Shown one piece after another: positions 15,931 to 25,177 of a stretch of 64,000 nucleotides of DNA. Positions within the stretch are counted from its first letter, which is position 1, and each line of letters starts with the position of its first letter. The stretch spans positions 62,001 to 126,000 of the forward strand of contig NZ_JAKWJQ010000004.1 in NCBI RefSeq assembly GCF_022761015.1, written 5' to 3'. The position numbers were made by a program, and so were the translations under genes. Below the pieces are notes generated by a model. That model saw nothing but the letters and a program-made list of their open reading frames with translations. It ran no database searches and had not been told where the DNA came from. This stretch comes from Humibacter sp. RRB41 (lineage in GTDB: Bacteria; Actinomycetota; Actinomycetes; Actinomycetales; Microbacteriaceae).

Positions 15931-18648
15931 TCAGCCCGTGTTCTGCAGACCGGCTGCCACGCCGTTCACGGAGAGCAGGAGCAGGCGTCTCAGCTCGTCT
16001 TGCTGCGTCTGGTCGATGGTTGAGGCATCCGCATCGGAGCGCAACGCACGCAGGGCGCGCAGCTGCAGCAGCGAGAGGGCGTCGACGTAGGGGCTGCGCA
16101 GACGCACCGCACGTCGCAGCACGGGCTTGCCTGCAAGGAGCTCGGATGCCCCGCTCGTCTTGAGTGCCCACTCGCGCGTCAGCGCCATCTCGTCGATCAC
16201 CAGATCGGCGAGGTCGTCGCGGTCGCCGAGGCCGAGGTAGCGACGGGCGAGGCGGTCGTCGGTCTTCGCGAGAGACATCTCGACGTTCTCGATCATGGTG
16301 CGGAACAGGGGCCAGCGCTTGTAGGCATCCTGCAGCAGCTTCTCGTCGCCGACCGCGGCCAGAGCCGAGCCGAGGCCGAACCAGCCGGTGAGGTTGATGC
16401 GTGCCTGAGTCCACGCGAACACCCACGGGATGGCTCGCAGGTCTTCGAGCGACTCGAGCGAGAGGCCGCGGCGCGCGGGGCGCGAGCCGAGCGCGAGAAG
16501 CCCGATCTCTTCCTGCGGGGTGACCCGTCCGAACCATGGTGCGAACCCGTCGGCGCGCACGAGCTCGAAGAATCGCTCGCGGCTGACGCGGTCGAGGCGG
16601 GCGGCGAGGTCGGCGAACTCGGTGGCGGCGGTGGCGTTGCGCTCGCCGATCGACGGAGCGGATGCCATCAGCGTCGCCGCCGCGATCTGCTCCAGGTGCC
16701 TTACGGCGATGACGGGATCGCCGTACTGGGCGAAGATGACCTCGCCCTGTTCGGTGAGCTTGAACCTCCCGTCAACGGATCCCGGCGGCTGGGCGAGCAC
16801 GGCCTCGTTGGCCGGCCCGCCGCCGCGCCCGAGCGCGCCGCCGCGGCCGTGGAACAGCGTGAGCACGATGTCGTTGCGCTCCGCCCACTGCGCGATGCGT
16901 GCCTGTGCGTCGTACAAGGCGAGTGTGGCGGAGACGGGGCCGACATCCTTCGAGGAGTCGGAATAACCGAGCATCACCTCGAGCCGGCGGTCGGTCTTCG
17001 CAAGGCGCGCGGCCACCTCGGGAATCGTGATCATCTCGTCGAGGATGTCCGTCGACGCGTTCAAGTCATCGAACGTCTCGAACAGCGGGATGACGTCGAG
17101 CACGGGCACGGCGTCTGCCGAGCCGAGCGCGTGTTCGGCGAGCCGGTACACGTTGGCGATGTCTTCTGCCGACTGCGTGAAGGAGATGATGTACCGGCGT
17201 GCGGCATCCACCCCGTAGCGGCTCTGCAACTGGGCGATCACGCGGAACACGTCGAGCACTTCTGTGCTCATCTCGTCCAGATCGTCGTCGCCGTGGGTGC
17301 TGGCGGCGATCGCTTGCAGCGTCTGCCTGTGCACCTTGGAGTGCTGCCGCACCTCGAGTTCCGCGAGGTGGAAGCCGAACGTCTCCACCTGCCAGATCAG
17401 GTGCTGCACCTCGCCGTAGGCGTTGCGCAGGTCGCCGGCCTGTTCGAGCGAGCGCTGCACGATGCGCAGGTCGTTCAGCAGGGCATCCGGGTTCTCGTAT
17501 GCCAGGTCGGCGTCGCGGCGACGGGTCGCGGCGATGCGCTCGGCGGCCACGAGCAGCACGCGGCGGTGAGGTTCGTTGGGCGAGCGGGTGGCGACATCCG
17601 CTGCGAGGTCTTCTGCGAGGCCGCGTTGGCTGCGCCAGAGCTCGGCGAGCTCCTGGCTGGCGGGAGTGTCGCCCGCGTCGAGGGTGAGCGTGCGCCCGAT
17701 GCGGTCCGTGGCGCGTTCGAGTCCGAGCAGCACGTGCTCCGACGCGATGGCGGCGGCCTTGCGGGTGATCTTGGCGGTGACGAACGGGTTGCCGTCGCGG
17801 TCGGCGCCGATCCAGCTGCCGAAGCGCACGAAGGAGCGGGACTGCGGCGGGCGGGGTGGGGCATCCGCTCCAGCGAGGCGCTCGTCGATGAGGCGGTAGA
17901 CGCGCGGGATCACCTGGAACACGGTCTGGTCGAAGATGTTCATCGCCGTGCGCACCTCGTCGAGCGGGGTGGGGCGGTCTGCTCTCAGTGGCTGCGTGCG
18001 CCAGAGCGTGTCGATCTCGGCCAGGAGCTCGCGCTCGTTCTCCGAACGCGCAAGGGCGCCGAGCCGTGGGTCGTCGTGCTCTGCGACGAGTTCGCTGATG
18101 CGGCGGATCGAGTATGCGACCGCACGGCGTCGTGCCTCCGTCGGGTGTGCGGTGAGCACGGGGCGGAACTCCAGCTCGGCCACCCGCCTGCGCGCCTCGT
18201 CGTCTCCGACCTCCACGCTGAGCGCGGCGAAGGCGCTCGCGAAGGACTCGGCGGGACGCGCGCCGTCGATGGCACCGGGGTCGCGAGCCAGCAGCACGCG
18301 CACTCTGTGACGTTCCTCTGCGAGGTTCACGAGGTGGAAGTAACAGGTGAAAGCGCGCGCCACCTGCTCGGCGCGCTCAAGGGTGAAACCCTCGACGAGC
18401 GCCTCCGCGTCTTCGATGGATGCCTCGCCCTTGCGCTCGTAGGCACCGATCGTGAGCGCGCGTAACTTTTCGACATCATCGAGAAGGTCCTGCCCGCCTG
18501 ACTCGGCCAGTACGCGGCCGAGCAGCTCGCCGAGGAAGCGCACATCGGAGCGCAGCGCCTCCGGCACGTCTCCGCTGCGCAAGGGGCGGGATTCGGGGTC
18601 GCCGTTAGCGGATGCCGTGGCCGGGTTCGGGAGCGGTGCGTTCGTCAT
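15931..18648 (-). CDS. ppc: Phosphoenolpyruvate carboxylase
   Basis: Anaplerotic enzyme converting PEP and bicarbonate to oxaloacetate, 905 residues, the normal length. Key motifs are VLTAHPTEARRRAV (catalytic His near 165), GSWIGADRDGNPFVT (near 283), LGYSDSSKDVG (near 560), FHGRGGALGRGGGP (near 600) and the universal C-terminal QNTG. ATG 18648 is chosen because MTNAPLP follows the CGNR gene by 50 bp; the open frame extends further upstream through that gene but without family similarity. Same strand as the CGNR regulator gene, so they may be cotranscribed. Confidence 0.97.
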   Translation of the reverse strand: MTNAPLPNPATASANGDPESRPLRSGDVPEALRSDVRFLGELLGRVLAESGGQDLLDDVEKLRALTIGAYERKGEASIEDAEALVEGFTLERAEQVARAFTCYFHLVNLAEERHRVRVLLARDPGAIDGARPAESFASAFAALSVEVGDDEARRRVAELEFRPVLTAHPTEARRRAVAYSIRRISELVAEHDDPRLGALARSENERELLAEIDTLWRTQPLRADRPTPLDEVRTAMNIFDQTVFQVIPRVYRLIDERLAGADAPPRPPQSRSFVRFGSWIGADRDGNPFVTAKITRKAAAIASEHVLLGLERATDRIGRTLTLDAGDTPASQELAELWRSQRGLAEDLAADVATRSPNEPHRRVLLVAAERIAATRRRDADLAYENPDALLNDLRIVQRSLEQAGDLRNAYGEVQHLIWQVETFGFHLAELEVRQHSKVHRQTLQAIAASTHGDDDLDEMSTEVLDVFRVIAQLQSRYGVDAARRYIISFTQSAEDIANVYRLAEHALGSADAVPVLDVIPLFETFDDLNASTDILDEMITIPEVAARLAKTDRRLEVMLGYSDSSKDVGPVSATLALYDAQARIAQWAERNDIVLTLFHGRGGALGRGGGPANEAVLAQPPGSVDGRFKLTEQGEVIFAQYGDPVIAVRHLEQIAAATLMASAPSIGERNATAATEFADLAARLDRVSRERFFELVRADGFAPWFGRVTPQEEIGLLALGSRPARRGLSLESLEDLRAIPWVFAWTQARINLTGWFGLGSALAAVGDEKLLQDAYKRWPLFRTMIENVEMSLAKTDDRLARRYLGLGDRDDLADLVIDEMALTREWALKTSGASELLAGKPVLRRAVRLRSPYVDALSLLQLRALRALRSDADASTIDQTQQDELRRLLLLSVNGVAAGLQNTG

Positions 18649-18698
18649 CGCCTCCAAGGCTACCCAGCGCATGTTGCAGGGAGAAAACGAGCAGCCGC

Positions 18699-19139
18699 TC
18701 ACGCCTCTTCGCGGCGTCGGGCGTAGTGACGTCTGGCCTTCATTCGATTGCCGCAGGTCGCCATCGAGCACCATCGAGCCGTGTTGGGCTTGCTGTGGTC
18801 GATCAGGAACTTGTTGCACTCGGGATTGGCACACGGGCGCAGCCGCCCTGGCAGCTCGCGCTCTACGCGTGCCCACTCCAGCACTAGTTCCGCACGCTGA
18901 AGCTCCGCCGCGGGCGCTACCAACTGCCACTGGATGCCCTGCTCATTCATCACCGGGACTTGGTGGGCGTTCGCGAGAATGGGCATGAGGCTACTCGGAT
19001 CGACTTCACCTCGGATGATGGCGTGCAACTCGTCTCGCAGCGTCGCCAACTGTGGATCGTCCAGCGTCTCGACGACCTGGCCGTCGATGACAGGCGCACT
19101 GTTCAGCACGCCCAACAGATCCTCTTCTGTCATGACCAC
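18699..19139 (-). CDS. CGNR zinc-finger protein (ABATE-type), putative transcriptional regulator
   Basis: Protein of 146 residues with a C-terminal CGNR zinc finger: CANPECNKFLIDHSK, then WCSMATCGNRMKARRHYARR, with four metal-binding cysteines and a basic DNA-contacting tail. The N-terminal part is shorter than the usual ABATE domain. GTG 19139 is exactly six bases after the -10 hexamer TATAGT (minus strand 19151-19146), predicting a leaderless transcript; ATG 19133 two codons later is the alternative. It is divergent from an NAD(P)H oxidoreductase gene and shares an overlapping promoter region with it, so that gene is the likely target. Confidence 0.85.
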   Translation of the reverse strand: MVMTEEDLLGVLNSAPVIDGQVVETLDDPQLATLRDELHAIIRGEVDPSSLMPILANAHQVPVMNEQGIQWQLVAPAAELQRAELVLEWARVERELPGRLRPCANPECNKFLIDHSKPNTARWCSMATCGNRMKARRHYARRREEA

Positions 19140-19145
19140 CTAACC

Positions 19146-19186
19146 ACTATAACTAATTTGACAAGTTAGAGCCAATCGGTTATGTT
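19146..19186. promoter_or_regulatory. Face-to-face promoters with an overlapping inverted repeat
   Basis: Rightward: TTGACA (19158-19163), 17-bp spacer, TATGTT (19181-19186), the closest match to consensus in the window. Leftward: TTGGCT (19175-19170), 18-bp spacer, TATAGT (19151-19146). The imperfect dyad TAACT...AGTTA (19150-19168) covers the rightward -35 and the leftward spacer, a good place for an autoregulatory repressor such as the CGNR protein. Confidence 0.65.
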
Positions 19187-19212
19187 GACGCGATCACGAA
19201 GGGAAGTGCCTT

Positions 19213-19770
19213 TTGAGCACGGTCTTGATAGTTGGTCATCCCGACATTGCACATTCACGGGTCAGCGCTGCGTTGACCCGTCGCGTCCTCAGCGAGCCGT
19301 CGGTAGACGTGCGCATTCTCGACGCCCTGTATTCGGACGGGCGCATCGACGTTCCCGCGGAGCAGGCCGCTCTGACGAGTGCCGACGACATCGTGCTCCT
19401 TTACCCGACCCACTGGTATTCGACGCCGGCCCTCCTCAAGCGATGGATGGACGAGGTGCTGCAACGCGGCTGGGCGTATGGAACGGGCGGTTCCGGCGCG
19501 CTGGCAGGCAAATCGCTTCGAGTCGCCACCACGACGGGCGGTTCGAAGGAGGCATATCGGCCGGGCGAACTTCACAGCTTCGAGTACGACGCGATCCTCG
19601 CACCGATGAAGGCGACTGCTCACCGGCTCGGCATGCGGTGGAACGAGCCTTTCCTCATCCAAGGAGTGAGGGAGATCGACGACCGCGAGCTGGCCGATCT
19701 CGCGAGCGCGTTCGTCGAGGTCGTCGGTGAACGCGATGGCCAGACGGTCTCTGCCGGAATGGCGGCCTGA
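19213..19770 (+). CDS. NAD(P)H-dependent oxidoreductase (flavodoxin-like, KefF/MdaB group)
   Basis: Flavoprotein of 185 residues related to NAD(P)H:quinone reductases. It has the N-terminal VLIVGHPDIAHSRVSAAL phosphate-binding segment, LLYPTHWYSTPALLKRWMDEVL and GWAYGTGGSGALAGKSLRVATTTGG, all typical of the family. It starts at TTG 19213 with GAAGGGA about ten bases upstream; no ATG or GTG fits. Its strong promoter is divergent from the CGNR gene, suggesting induction by a reactive or quinone-like compound. Probably cytoplasmic. Confidence 0.87.
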   Translation: MSTVLIVGHPDIAHSRVSAALTRRVLSEPSVDVRILDALYSDGRIDVPAEQAALTSADDIVLLYPTHWYSTPALLKRWMDEVLQRGWAYGTGGSGALAGKSLRVATTTGGSKEAYRPGELHSFEYDAILAPMKATAHRLGMRWNEPFLIQGVREIDDRELADLASAFVEVVGERDGQTVSAGMAA

Positions 19771-19771
19771 C

Positions 19772-19987
19772 ATGCAACGCATCCCGCTCAACACTCTGGC
19801 CATCGCGTTCGGCCTCGCGGGACTCGCGGTGAGCATTCGCTCGATTCTGCTCGTCACCACCGTGCGGCGGGGTGCGAGTCGTGCCGAAAGCGTGCTGCGC
19901 CGTGCCGATGCCGCTGTGGAGAAACGAGCGGACGCATCAGGACGCGAGCGGGTGGATGCCGGTCGAACTCCCCTCGGCGGTGCTTGA
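19772..19987 (+). CDS. Small single-pass membrane protein, hypothetical
   Basis: A 71-residue protein beginning one base after the oxidoreductase stop. One hydrophobic helix covers residues about 7-26 (NTLAIAFGLAGLAVSIRSIL); the remainder is charged and rich in Arg, Ala and Glu and may form an amphipathic cytoplasmic helix. I recognise no family. The tight spacing suggests cotranscription with the oxidoreductase. An in-frame ATG at 19727 would overlap the oxidoreductase and is less likely. Confidence 0.5.
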   Translation: MQRIPLNTLAIAFGLAGLAVSIRSILLVTTVRRGASRAESVLRRADAAVEKRADASGRERVDAGRTPLGGA

Positions 19988-20022
19988 CTGCCAAGGCGCC
20001 GGGCGCCGCAGCACGTCGGACC

Positions 20023-20409
20023 TCAACCTCCGAGCGAGGCGGCGAGGCTGACGAGCAGCGCGTGGAGTTTGTCGAGCACTCCGGCGTGTTCGACAAGTTC
20101 GTAGCGGTGCACGAGGTCGCGCGGATCATGGAAGGCGACCCTCGTTCGCCGGTTCTAGTCCCACACCAGCATGCGCAGGGGAAGATCTAGTCCGGCGATC
20201 GGGTCTTGCTGCATGAGCGACGTTCCCACGGCCGGGTTCCCGAACACGAGAACGACCTCGTCCGCGAGCTCCAGCCCCACCGCACGGGCGCCACCTGCAT
20301 GATCGATTCTCGCGAAGATCTGAATGCCACGGGTCGAGAGCTCGCGTTCCAGCGATTGCACGGCATCAGCGACCGAACCTCGGGCATCCGTGACGATCGG
20401 ATCGTTCAT
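20023..20409 (-). pseudogene. DUF302 domain gene interrupted by an in-frame amber codon
   Basis: The first 84 codons encode a DUF302-like protein (SLERELSTRGIQIFARIDHA; LVFGNPAVGTSLMQ; IAGLDLPLRMLVWD) and stop at TAG (20157-20155). The same frame then continues without interruption for 43 codons to TGA at 20025-20023, and this part reads RVAFHDPRDLVHRYEL and LDKLHALLVSLAASLGG, which is the expected C-terminal half of DUF302. The full length of 127 sense codons plus the amber is the normal size. A single base change would restore it. Start ATG 20409 has GGACGGAG upstream. Function of DUF302 is unknown, though it is often linked to membrane or redox genes. Confidence 0.8.
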
Positions 20410-20513
20410 GGTGCATTCTCCGTCCTTTGAATGGCGTCCTCACCGCGGGCCGGCCCATCCCGGACGCCGTGTAGACATGGCGCCATCGTATGATCGACAC
20501 CCTCTCCGCCGAT

Positions 20514-20557
20514 AATGAGGGCCGCGTCAGTCGGCAATGAGGGCCGCGTCAGTCGGC
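20514..20557. repeat. Perfect 22-bp tandem duplication at the hrpA 3' end
   Basis: The 22-bp unit at 20514-20535 is repeated exactly at 20536-20557. The second unit contains the hrpA stop codon (20549-20551) and its last two codons; the first is an untranslated duplicate. This looks like a recent slippage event. Confidence 0.9.
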
Positions 20558-23500
20558 CAGCACCTTCTGAATGCGCTGAAGCGACACCGTCTCCGCGGTG
20601 CCGAACTGCTGGGCGAAGAGGCTGACGCGCAGCTCCTCGAGCATCCAGCGGGCGTGCACGAGCGACGGCGCCGAGTGTGCGGGGAGCGGAATGCTGCCGC
20701 CGGCATCCGTCAAGCGCGTGGTCGCGGTCTGCACCTCGGTCATCCAGACGCGGTCGCGCCCGGGGTTGTCGGGAAGTCGTTGGATGCGCCAGGTGATCGC
20801 TTGCAGATATCGCGGCAGGTGCCGTAGCCGTGTCAGTCCCGAACGCGAGACGAATCCGGGGAAGACGAGGCCGGCGAGCTGCGTCTTCGCGTCGGTCAGT
20901 GCGCCGAGCAGCGCCATCGACGAGGTCGCGGAGAGCACCTTTTCGGCGGCACGATGCTCGGTGAGGATGCGCGCGACGAGCGAGACCGTGTCGAACAGGG
21001 CATCCATCACACCCGCCGAGATCTGCTCGCGGATGCCCTCGAATTGCGCTCGCGTGAACACCAGCCCACCCGGCGCGGCCTCGAACAATGCGGAATCGAT
21101 CACCGCGGCGAGGCAGTCTTCGAACAACGCCTTGGTCGACGGGTAAGGACTGGCGGCAAGCGCCAGCTTCTCCGCGCCCGTGAGGTGCTCTTGCACGTAA
21201 CCGGTGGGGGAGGGGATGTCGTTCAGCAGCAGCCTGCGCACCCCGTCGGGCAGAGACCGCTCCTGCTCCTGCTGCGTGCCGACCACGCGGATCGCGACGC
21301 CGTCCTTCTCGATCACGAGCGTCGGGTACCCGCGGATGACGCTGCGCGGCATCCCGGTTCCGCGGCCCCCTTGCTCGGTGTCGACGAAACGCGGCAGCTC
21401 GTCGAAGTCCCACGTCGTGAGCCCTGTGCGCTCGATCGGATCCCGACGGCGAACGGATGCCCTCGCCACCGAATCACGCACCTTCGGGGCGAGCTCGCGC
21501 TGCAGCTCGACGACGTCCTTGCCGGCAGCCACCACGCGGGAGCGCTCATCGACCACGCGGAACGTCATGCGCAGGTGCGACGGAACCCGCTCGACGTCGA
21601 AATCGCCGGCATCGACCGGGGTGCCGGTGAGCCGCTTGATCGTGCGGGCGAGGATGACGGCGAACGGCTCGTTCGCCGAGCTGTCGGCCGATCCGAGCGA
21701 GGACCCGATGCCTGCCGGCAGCTCGGCGGCGATGCGGGCCGCCCAGTCGGCGGCAGGCACGACGGAGCGGCGCAGCGCCTTCGGCAGCGTGCGGATCAGC
21801 GCGGTGATCAGTTCCGTGCGCAGCCCGGGCACCTGCGCGTCGAATCCGACGTGCGAGAGCCGTGGCAGCAGTGCGAGGGGCACCTGCACGGTGACCCCGT
21901 CGTCCTCCTCGCCGGGCTCGAAGCGGTACGTCAGCGCGAGCCGCTGGTCGCCCTGCTGCCAGATCGGAGGGAAGGCATCCTCGTCGACACGGGCCTCTTC
22001 GACGTCGTCGACCAGGTCCTCGCGGCGCATCGTGAGGAGGCTGCCGTTGATGCGGCGCTCCTGCCGCCACCACGACTCGAACGAACGGGTGTCGGTGACG
22101 TCGCGCGGGATGCGCTCCTGGAAGAACGCGACCATCGTTTCGTCGTCGAGCAGGATGTCGCGGCGACGCGTGCGCTCCTCGACCTTCTCGAGCTCGGTGC
22201 GCAGCTTCGCGTTGGCGCGCTGGAAGTCGAACGCGTGATCTCGGGTGTCGCTCGGCCATTCGGCGTCGACGAGCGCGTGACGGATGAACAGCTCGCGGGC
22301 CAGCGGCGCGTCGATGCGATTCAGCTGCGCTCGCCGCTTGGCCACGATCGGCAGCCCGAACAGGGTCACCCGCTCGAACACGACGGCCGATCCCTGTCGC
22401 TTCTCCCAGTGCGGCTCGCTGTAGCTGCGACGAACGAGATCTCCGGCGAGGGGCTCTGCCCACTCCGGGTCGATCGCCGCGTTCATCCGGGCGAAGAGCC
22501 TGCTCGTCTCCACGAGCTCGGCACTCATGATCGCCTGCGGCTGTCCTGCGCCGTTCTTCTTTGAGGCCAGGGCCGATCCCGGGAAAACGAGGAACCGGGT
22601 GTTCCTCGCCCCGAGGTAGTCCTTCTTCTGCGCGTCGCGCAGACCGATGTGCGACAGCAGCCCCGAGAGCAGAGCCCTGTGGATGCCGTCGGCATCGATC
22701 CGCGCATCTTTCGGTATCAGCCCCAGCGGCTTGGCCGTGCGCCGAAGTTGACGGTAGAGGTCCTGCCACTCGCGGATGCGCAGGTAGTTCAGGAACTCCG
22801 CCTTGCAGAGCCTGCGGAACGCACTCGAGGACAGCTCCTTCTGCTTCTGCTCGATGTGGTTCCAGAGGTTGAGCAGCGTGAGGAAGTCGCTCGTGGGGTC
22901 GACGAACCTGGCGTGCTGCTGGTCCGCTTGGGCGCGACGCTCCAGCGGACGCTCGCGAGGGTCCTGGATCGTCAGGCCTGCAACGATCGCCATCACCTCG
23001 CGCACCACGCCGTTGACGCCGGCCTCCACGAGCATGCGTCCGAACCGCGGATCGACCGGCAGCCGTGCGAGCGTGCGGCCGGTCTTGGTGAGCGTGCCGT
23101 TGTGCACGGCGTTCAGCTCGGCGAGCAGGTCGAGGCCGTCCTTGATGCCGCGGGAGTCCGGTGGGGTGAGGAACGGGAATGCCGCGATGTCGCCAAGACC
23201 GAGCGAGATCATCTGCAGGATGACCGCCGCCAGATTGGTGCGCAGAATCTCGGGCTCGGTGTACTCCGGTCGCTTCTCGTAGTCGTCTTGCGAGTAGAGC
23301 CGGACCGCGATGCCGTCGCTCGTGCGTCCCGAGCGCCCAGAGCGCTGCTTCGCGGACGCCTGCGAGATCGCCTCGATCGGCAGCCGTTGCACCTTCGCCC
23401 GCGTCGAGTACCGCGAGATGCGGGCCGTACCGGCGTCGATCACGTACCGGATGCCCGGCACCGTCAGGCTCGTCTCCGCCACGTTCGTCGACAGCACGAC

Positions 23501-24418
23501 GCGGCGACGGATGCCGGCCGGCACCGGCCCGAACACCCGATGCTGGTCCGCTGCGGAGAGACGTCCGTACAGCGGGAGCACCTGGGTCGTCTCCGCCTCG
23601 CCACGGCGGGTGATGTGTCCGCGCACCGCGTCTTCGGCATCCCGGATCTCCGTCTCGCCGGAGAGGAAGACGAGCACGTCGCCCGCCTTTTCATGCGCGA
23701 GCTCGTCGAGGGCATCCGTGATGCCTTGCAGGTAATCGCGGTCCGCCGATGGCGTGGCGTCCACGTCGTCGGTGCCCTCGTCCTCCGCGACGAGCGGGCG
23801 GTACCTGACCTCGACCGGGTAGGTGCGACCGGAGACCTCGACGACAGGGGCGGGGTTGCCTGCGGCATCCGCGAAGTGCCGCGCGAAGCTCTCGGGGTCG
23901 ATGGTGGCGCTGGTGACGATGACCTTGAGGTCGGGGCGCCTCGGGAGAAGGCGTTTCAGGTATCCGAGCAAGAAGTCGATCGTGAGGCTGCGTTCGTGCG
24001 CCTCGTCGATGATGATCGTGTCGTAGGCCTCGAGGTCGCGGTCGCGATGGATCTCGTTCAGCAGAATGCCGTCGGTCATCACCTTGATGCGCGTCGCCTT
24101 CGACACCTCGTCGGTGAACCGCACCTTGTAGCCGACGAGCCCGCCGACCTCGTCGCCGAGCTCTTCGGAGACGCGCTCCGCGATGGCGCGGGCCGCGATG
24201 CGCCGCGGCTGGGTGTGTCCGATCGACTCGCGGCCGAGCTGGAGGCAGATCTTGGGAAGCTGCGTGGTCTTGCCCGAACCGGTCTCGCCGGCGACGATCA
24301 CGACCTGGTTCGCCTCGATGGCGCGCGCGATCTCCTCCCGCCGGGCGCTGACGGGCAGCTCGGGCGGAAAGTGGATGGCGGGTAGGTCGCGATCAGCGGT
24401 GGCGGGCGCGGAAGACAT
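20549..24418 (-). CDS. hrpA: ATP-dependent RNA helicase HrpA (DEAH box)
   Basis: Large DEAH/RHA helicase of 1289 residues, the usual HrpA length, acting on RNA with roles in mRNA processing and ribosome rescue. Motif I is GETGSGKTTQLP (about 44-55), motif II is IIDEAHERSL (about 137), motif III SATID, and motif VI QRSGRSGR; HA2 and OB-fold regions follow, then the long C-terminal DUF3418 domain. ATG 24418 lies nine bases after TAGAAT, a good -10, so the message is probably leaderless. Only 42 bp separate it from the divergent azlC start. Confidence 0.96.
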   Translation of the reverse strand: MSSAPATADRDLPAIHFPPELPVSARREEIARAIEANQVVIVAGETGSGKTTQLPKICLQLGRESIGHTQPRRIAARAIAERVSEELGDEVGGLVGYKVRFTDEVSKATRIKVMTDGILLNEIHRDRDLEAYDTIIIDEAHERSLTIDFLLGYLKRLLPRRPDLKVIVTSATIDPESFARHFADAAGNPAPVVEVSGRTYPVEVRYRPLVAEDEGTDDVDATPSADRDYLQGITDALDELAHEKAGDVLVFLSGETEIRDAEDAVRGHITRRGEAETTQVLPLYGRLSAADQHRVFGPVPAGIRRRVVLSTNVAETSLTVPGIRYVIDAGTARISRYSTRAKVQRLPIEAISQASAKQRSGRSGRTSDGIAVRLYSQDDYEKRPEYTEPEILRTNLAAVILQMISLGLGDIAAFPFLTPPDSRGIKDGLDLLAELNAVHNGTLTKTGRTLARLPVDPRFGRMLVEAGVNGVVREVMAIVAGLTIQDPRERPLERRAQADQQHARFVDPTSDFLTLLNLWNHIEQKQKELSSSAFRRLCKAEFLNYLRIREWQDLYRQLRRTAKPLGLIPKDARIDADGIHRALLSGLLSHIGLRDAQKKDYLGARNTRFLVFPGSALASKKNGAGQPQAIMSAELVETSRLFARMNAAIDPEWAEPLAGDLVRRSYSEPHWEKRQGSAVVFERVTLFGLPIVAKRRAQLNRIDAPLARELFIRHALVDAEWPSDTRDHAFDFQRANAKLRTELEKVEERTRRRDILLDDETMVAFFQERIPRDVTDTRSFESWWRQERRINGSLLTMRREDLVDDVEEARVDEDAFPPIWQQGDQRLALTYRFEPGEEDDGVTVQVPLALLPRLSHVGFDAQVPGLRTELITALIRTLPKALRRSVVPAADWAARIAAELPAGIGSSLGSADSSANEPFAVILARTIKRLTGTPVDAGDFDVERVPSHLRMTFRVVDERSRVVAAGKDVVELQRELAPKVRDSVARASVRRRDPIERTGLTTWDFDELPRFVDTEQGGRGTGMPRSVIRGYPTLVIEKDGVAIRVVGTQQEQERSLPDGVRRLLLNDIPSPTGYVQEHLTGAEKLALAASPYPSTKALFEDCLAAVIDSALFEAAPGGLVFTRAQFEGIREQISAGVMDALFDTVSLVARILTEHRAAEKVLSATSSMALLGALTDAKTQLAGLVFPGFVSRSGLTRLRHLPRYLQAITWRIQRLPDNPGRDRVWMTEVQTATTRLTDAGGSIPLPAHSAPSLVHARWMLEELRVSLFAQQFGTAETVSLQRIQKVLAD

Positions 24419-24460
24419 GAGCGTTCGATTCTAGTTGCTGGTGTCGGGCAGACTGACCGG

Positions 24461-25177
24461 ATGAAGTTCTGGCGGTCTCCTGCGGCGCGCACCGGGGCAT
24501 CCGTGGCGATCGCCACCGGGCTCTACGGTGTGTCGTTCGGAGCGCTCGGCGTGACATCCGGTCTCGATGTCTGGCAGACGATGGCGCTCAGCCTTCTGCT
24601 GTTCTCCGGCGGCTCGCAGTTCGCCTTCATCGGGGTACTCGCCGGAGGCGGCAGCGGTGGGGCAGCGCTCGGGTCGGCGGCGCTGCTGGGTATCCGCAAT
24701 GCCGTCTACGGCATGCAGCTGAACGCGCTGCTGCGACCCCGCGGATGGCTGCGACTCGGCGCCGCGCACGTCACGATCGACGAGTCCATGGCCACGGCCA
24801 GCGCGCAGACCGATCCAGCCGAGCAGAAGCGGGCGTTCTGGGTCACCGGCATCGGCATATTCCTGTTGTGGAATGTCTTCACGGCGCTCGGCGCTCTCCT
24901 CGGCAACGCGATCGGCGACCCCAAGGCGTGGGGACTCGACGGTGCAGCCGTCGCGGCTTTCCTGGCGTTGCTCTGGCCCAGACTCAAGTCGCGCGAACCG
25001 GAGGCGATCGCCGTCGCCTGCGCCGTCGTCACCGTGATCGTCGTGCCGTTCGTGCCGCCGGGCATCCCCGTGCTGGTGGCAGCGGTCGTCGCTGCGGTGT
25101 GGGGACTGTTCGGTGTCGGGCGTGCCGACGAGGGCCTCGAGCCAGACGTCGAACCGCATGAGGCGAGCCCATCGTGA
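24461..25177 (+). CDS. azlC: AzlC-family branched-chain amino-acid exporter, large subunit
   Basis: Inner-membrane protein of 238 residues pairing with AzlD to export branched-chain amino acids or related compounds. The signature YGVSFGALGVTSGLDVWQT is followed by LLLFSGGSQFAFIGVLAGGG, ALLGIRNAVYGMQLN and ESMATASAQTD, all standard for AzlC. CAGACT ends six bases before the ATG, suggesting a leaderless transcript. The stop overlaps azlD. Confidence 0.93.
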   Translation: MKFWRSPAARTGASVAIATGLYGVSFGALGVTSGLDVWQTMALSLLLFSGGSQFAFIGVLAGGGSGGAALGSAALLGIRNAVYGMQLNALLRPRGWLRLGAAHVTIDESMATASAQTDPAEQKRAFWVTGIGIFLLWNVFTALGALLGNAIGDPKAWGLDGAAVAAFLALLWPRLKSREPEAIAVACAVVTVIVVPFVPPGIPVLVAAVVAAVWGLFGVGRADEGLEPDVEPHEASPS

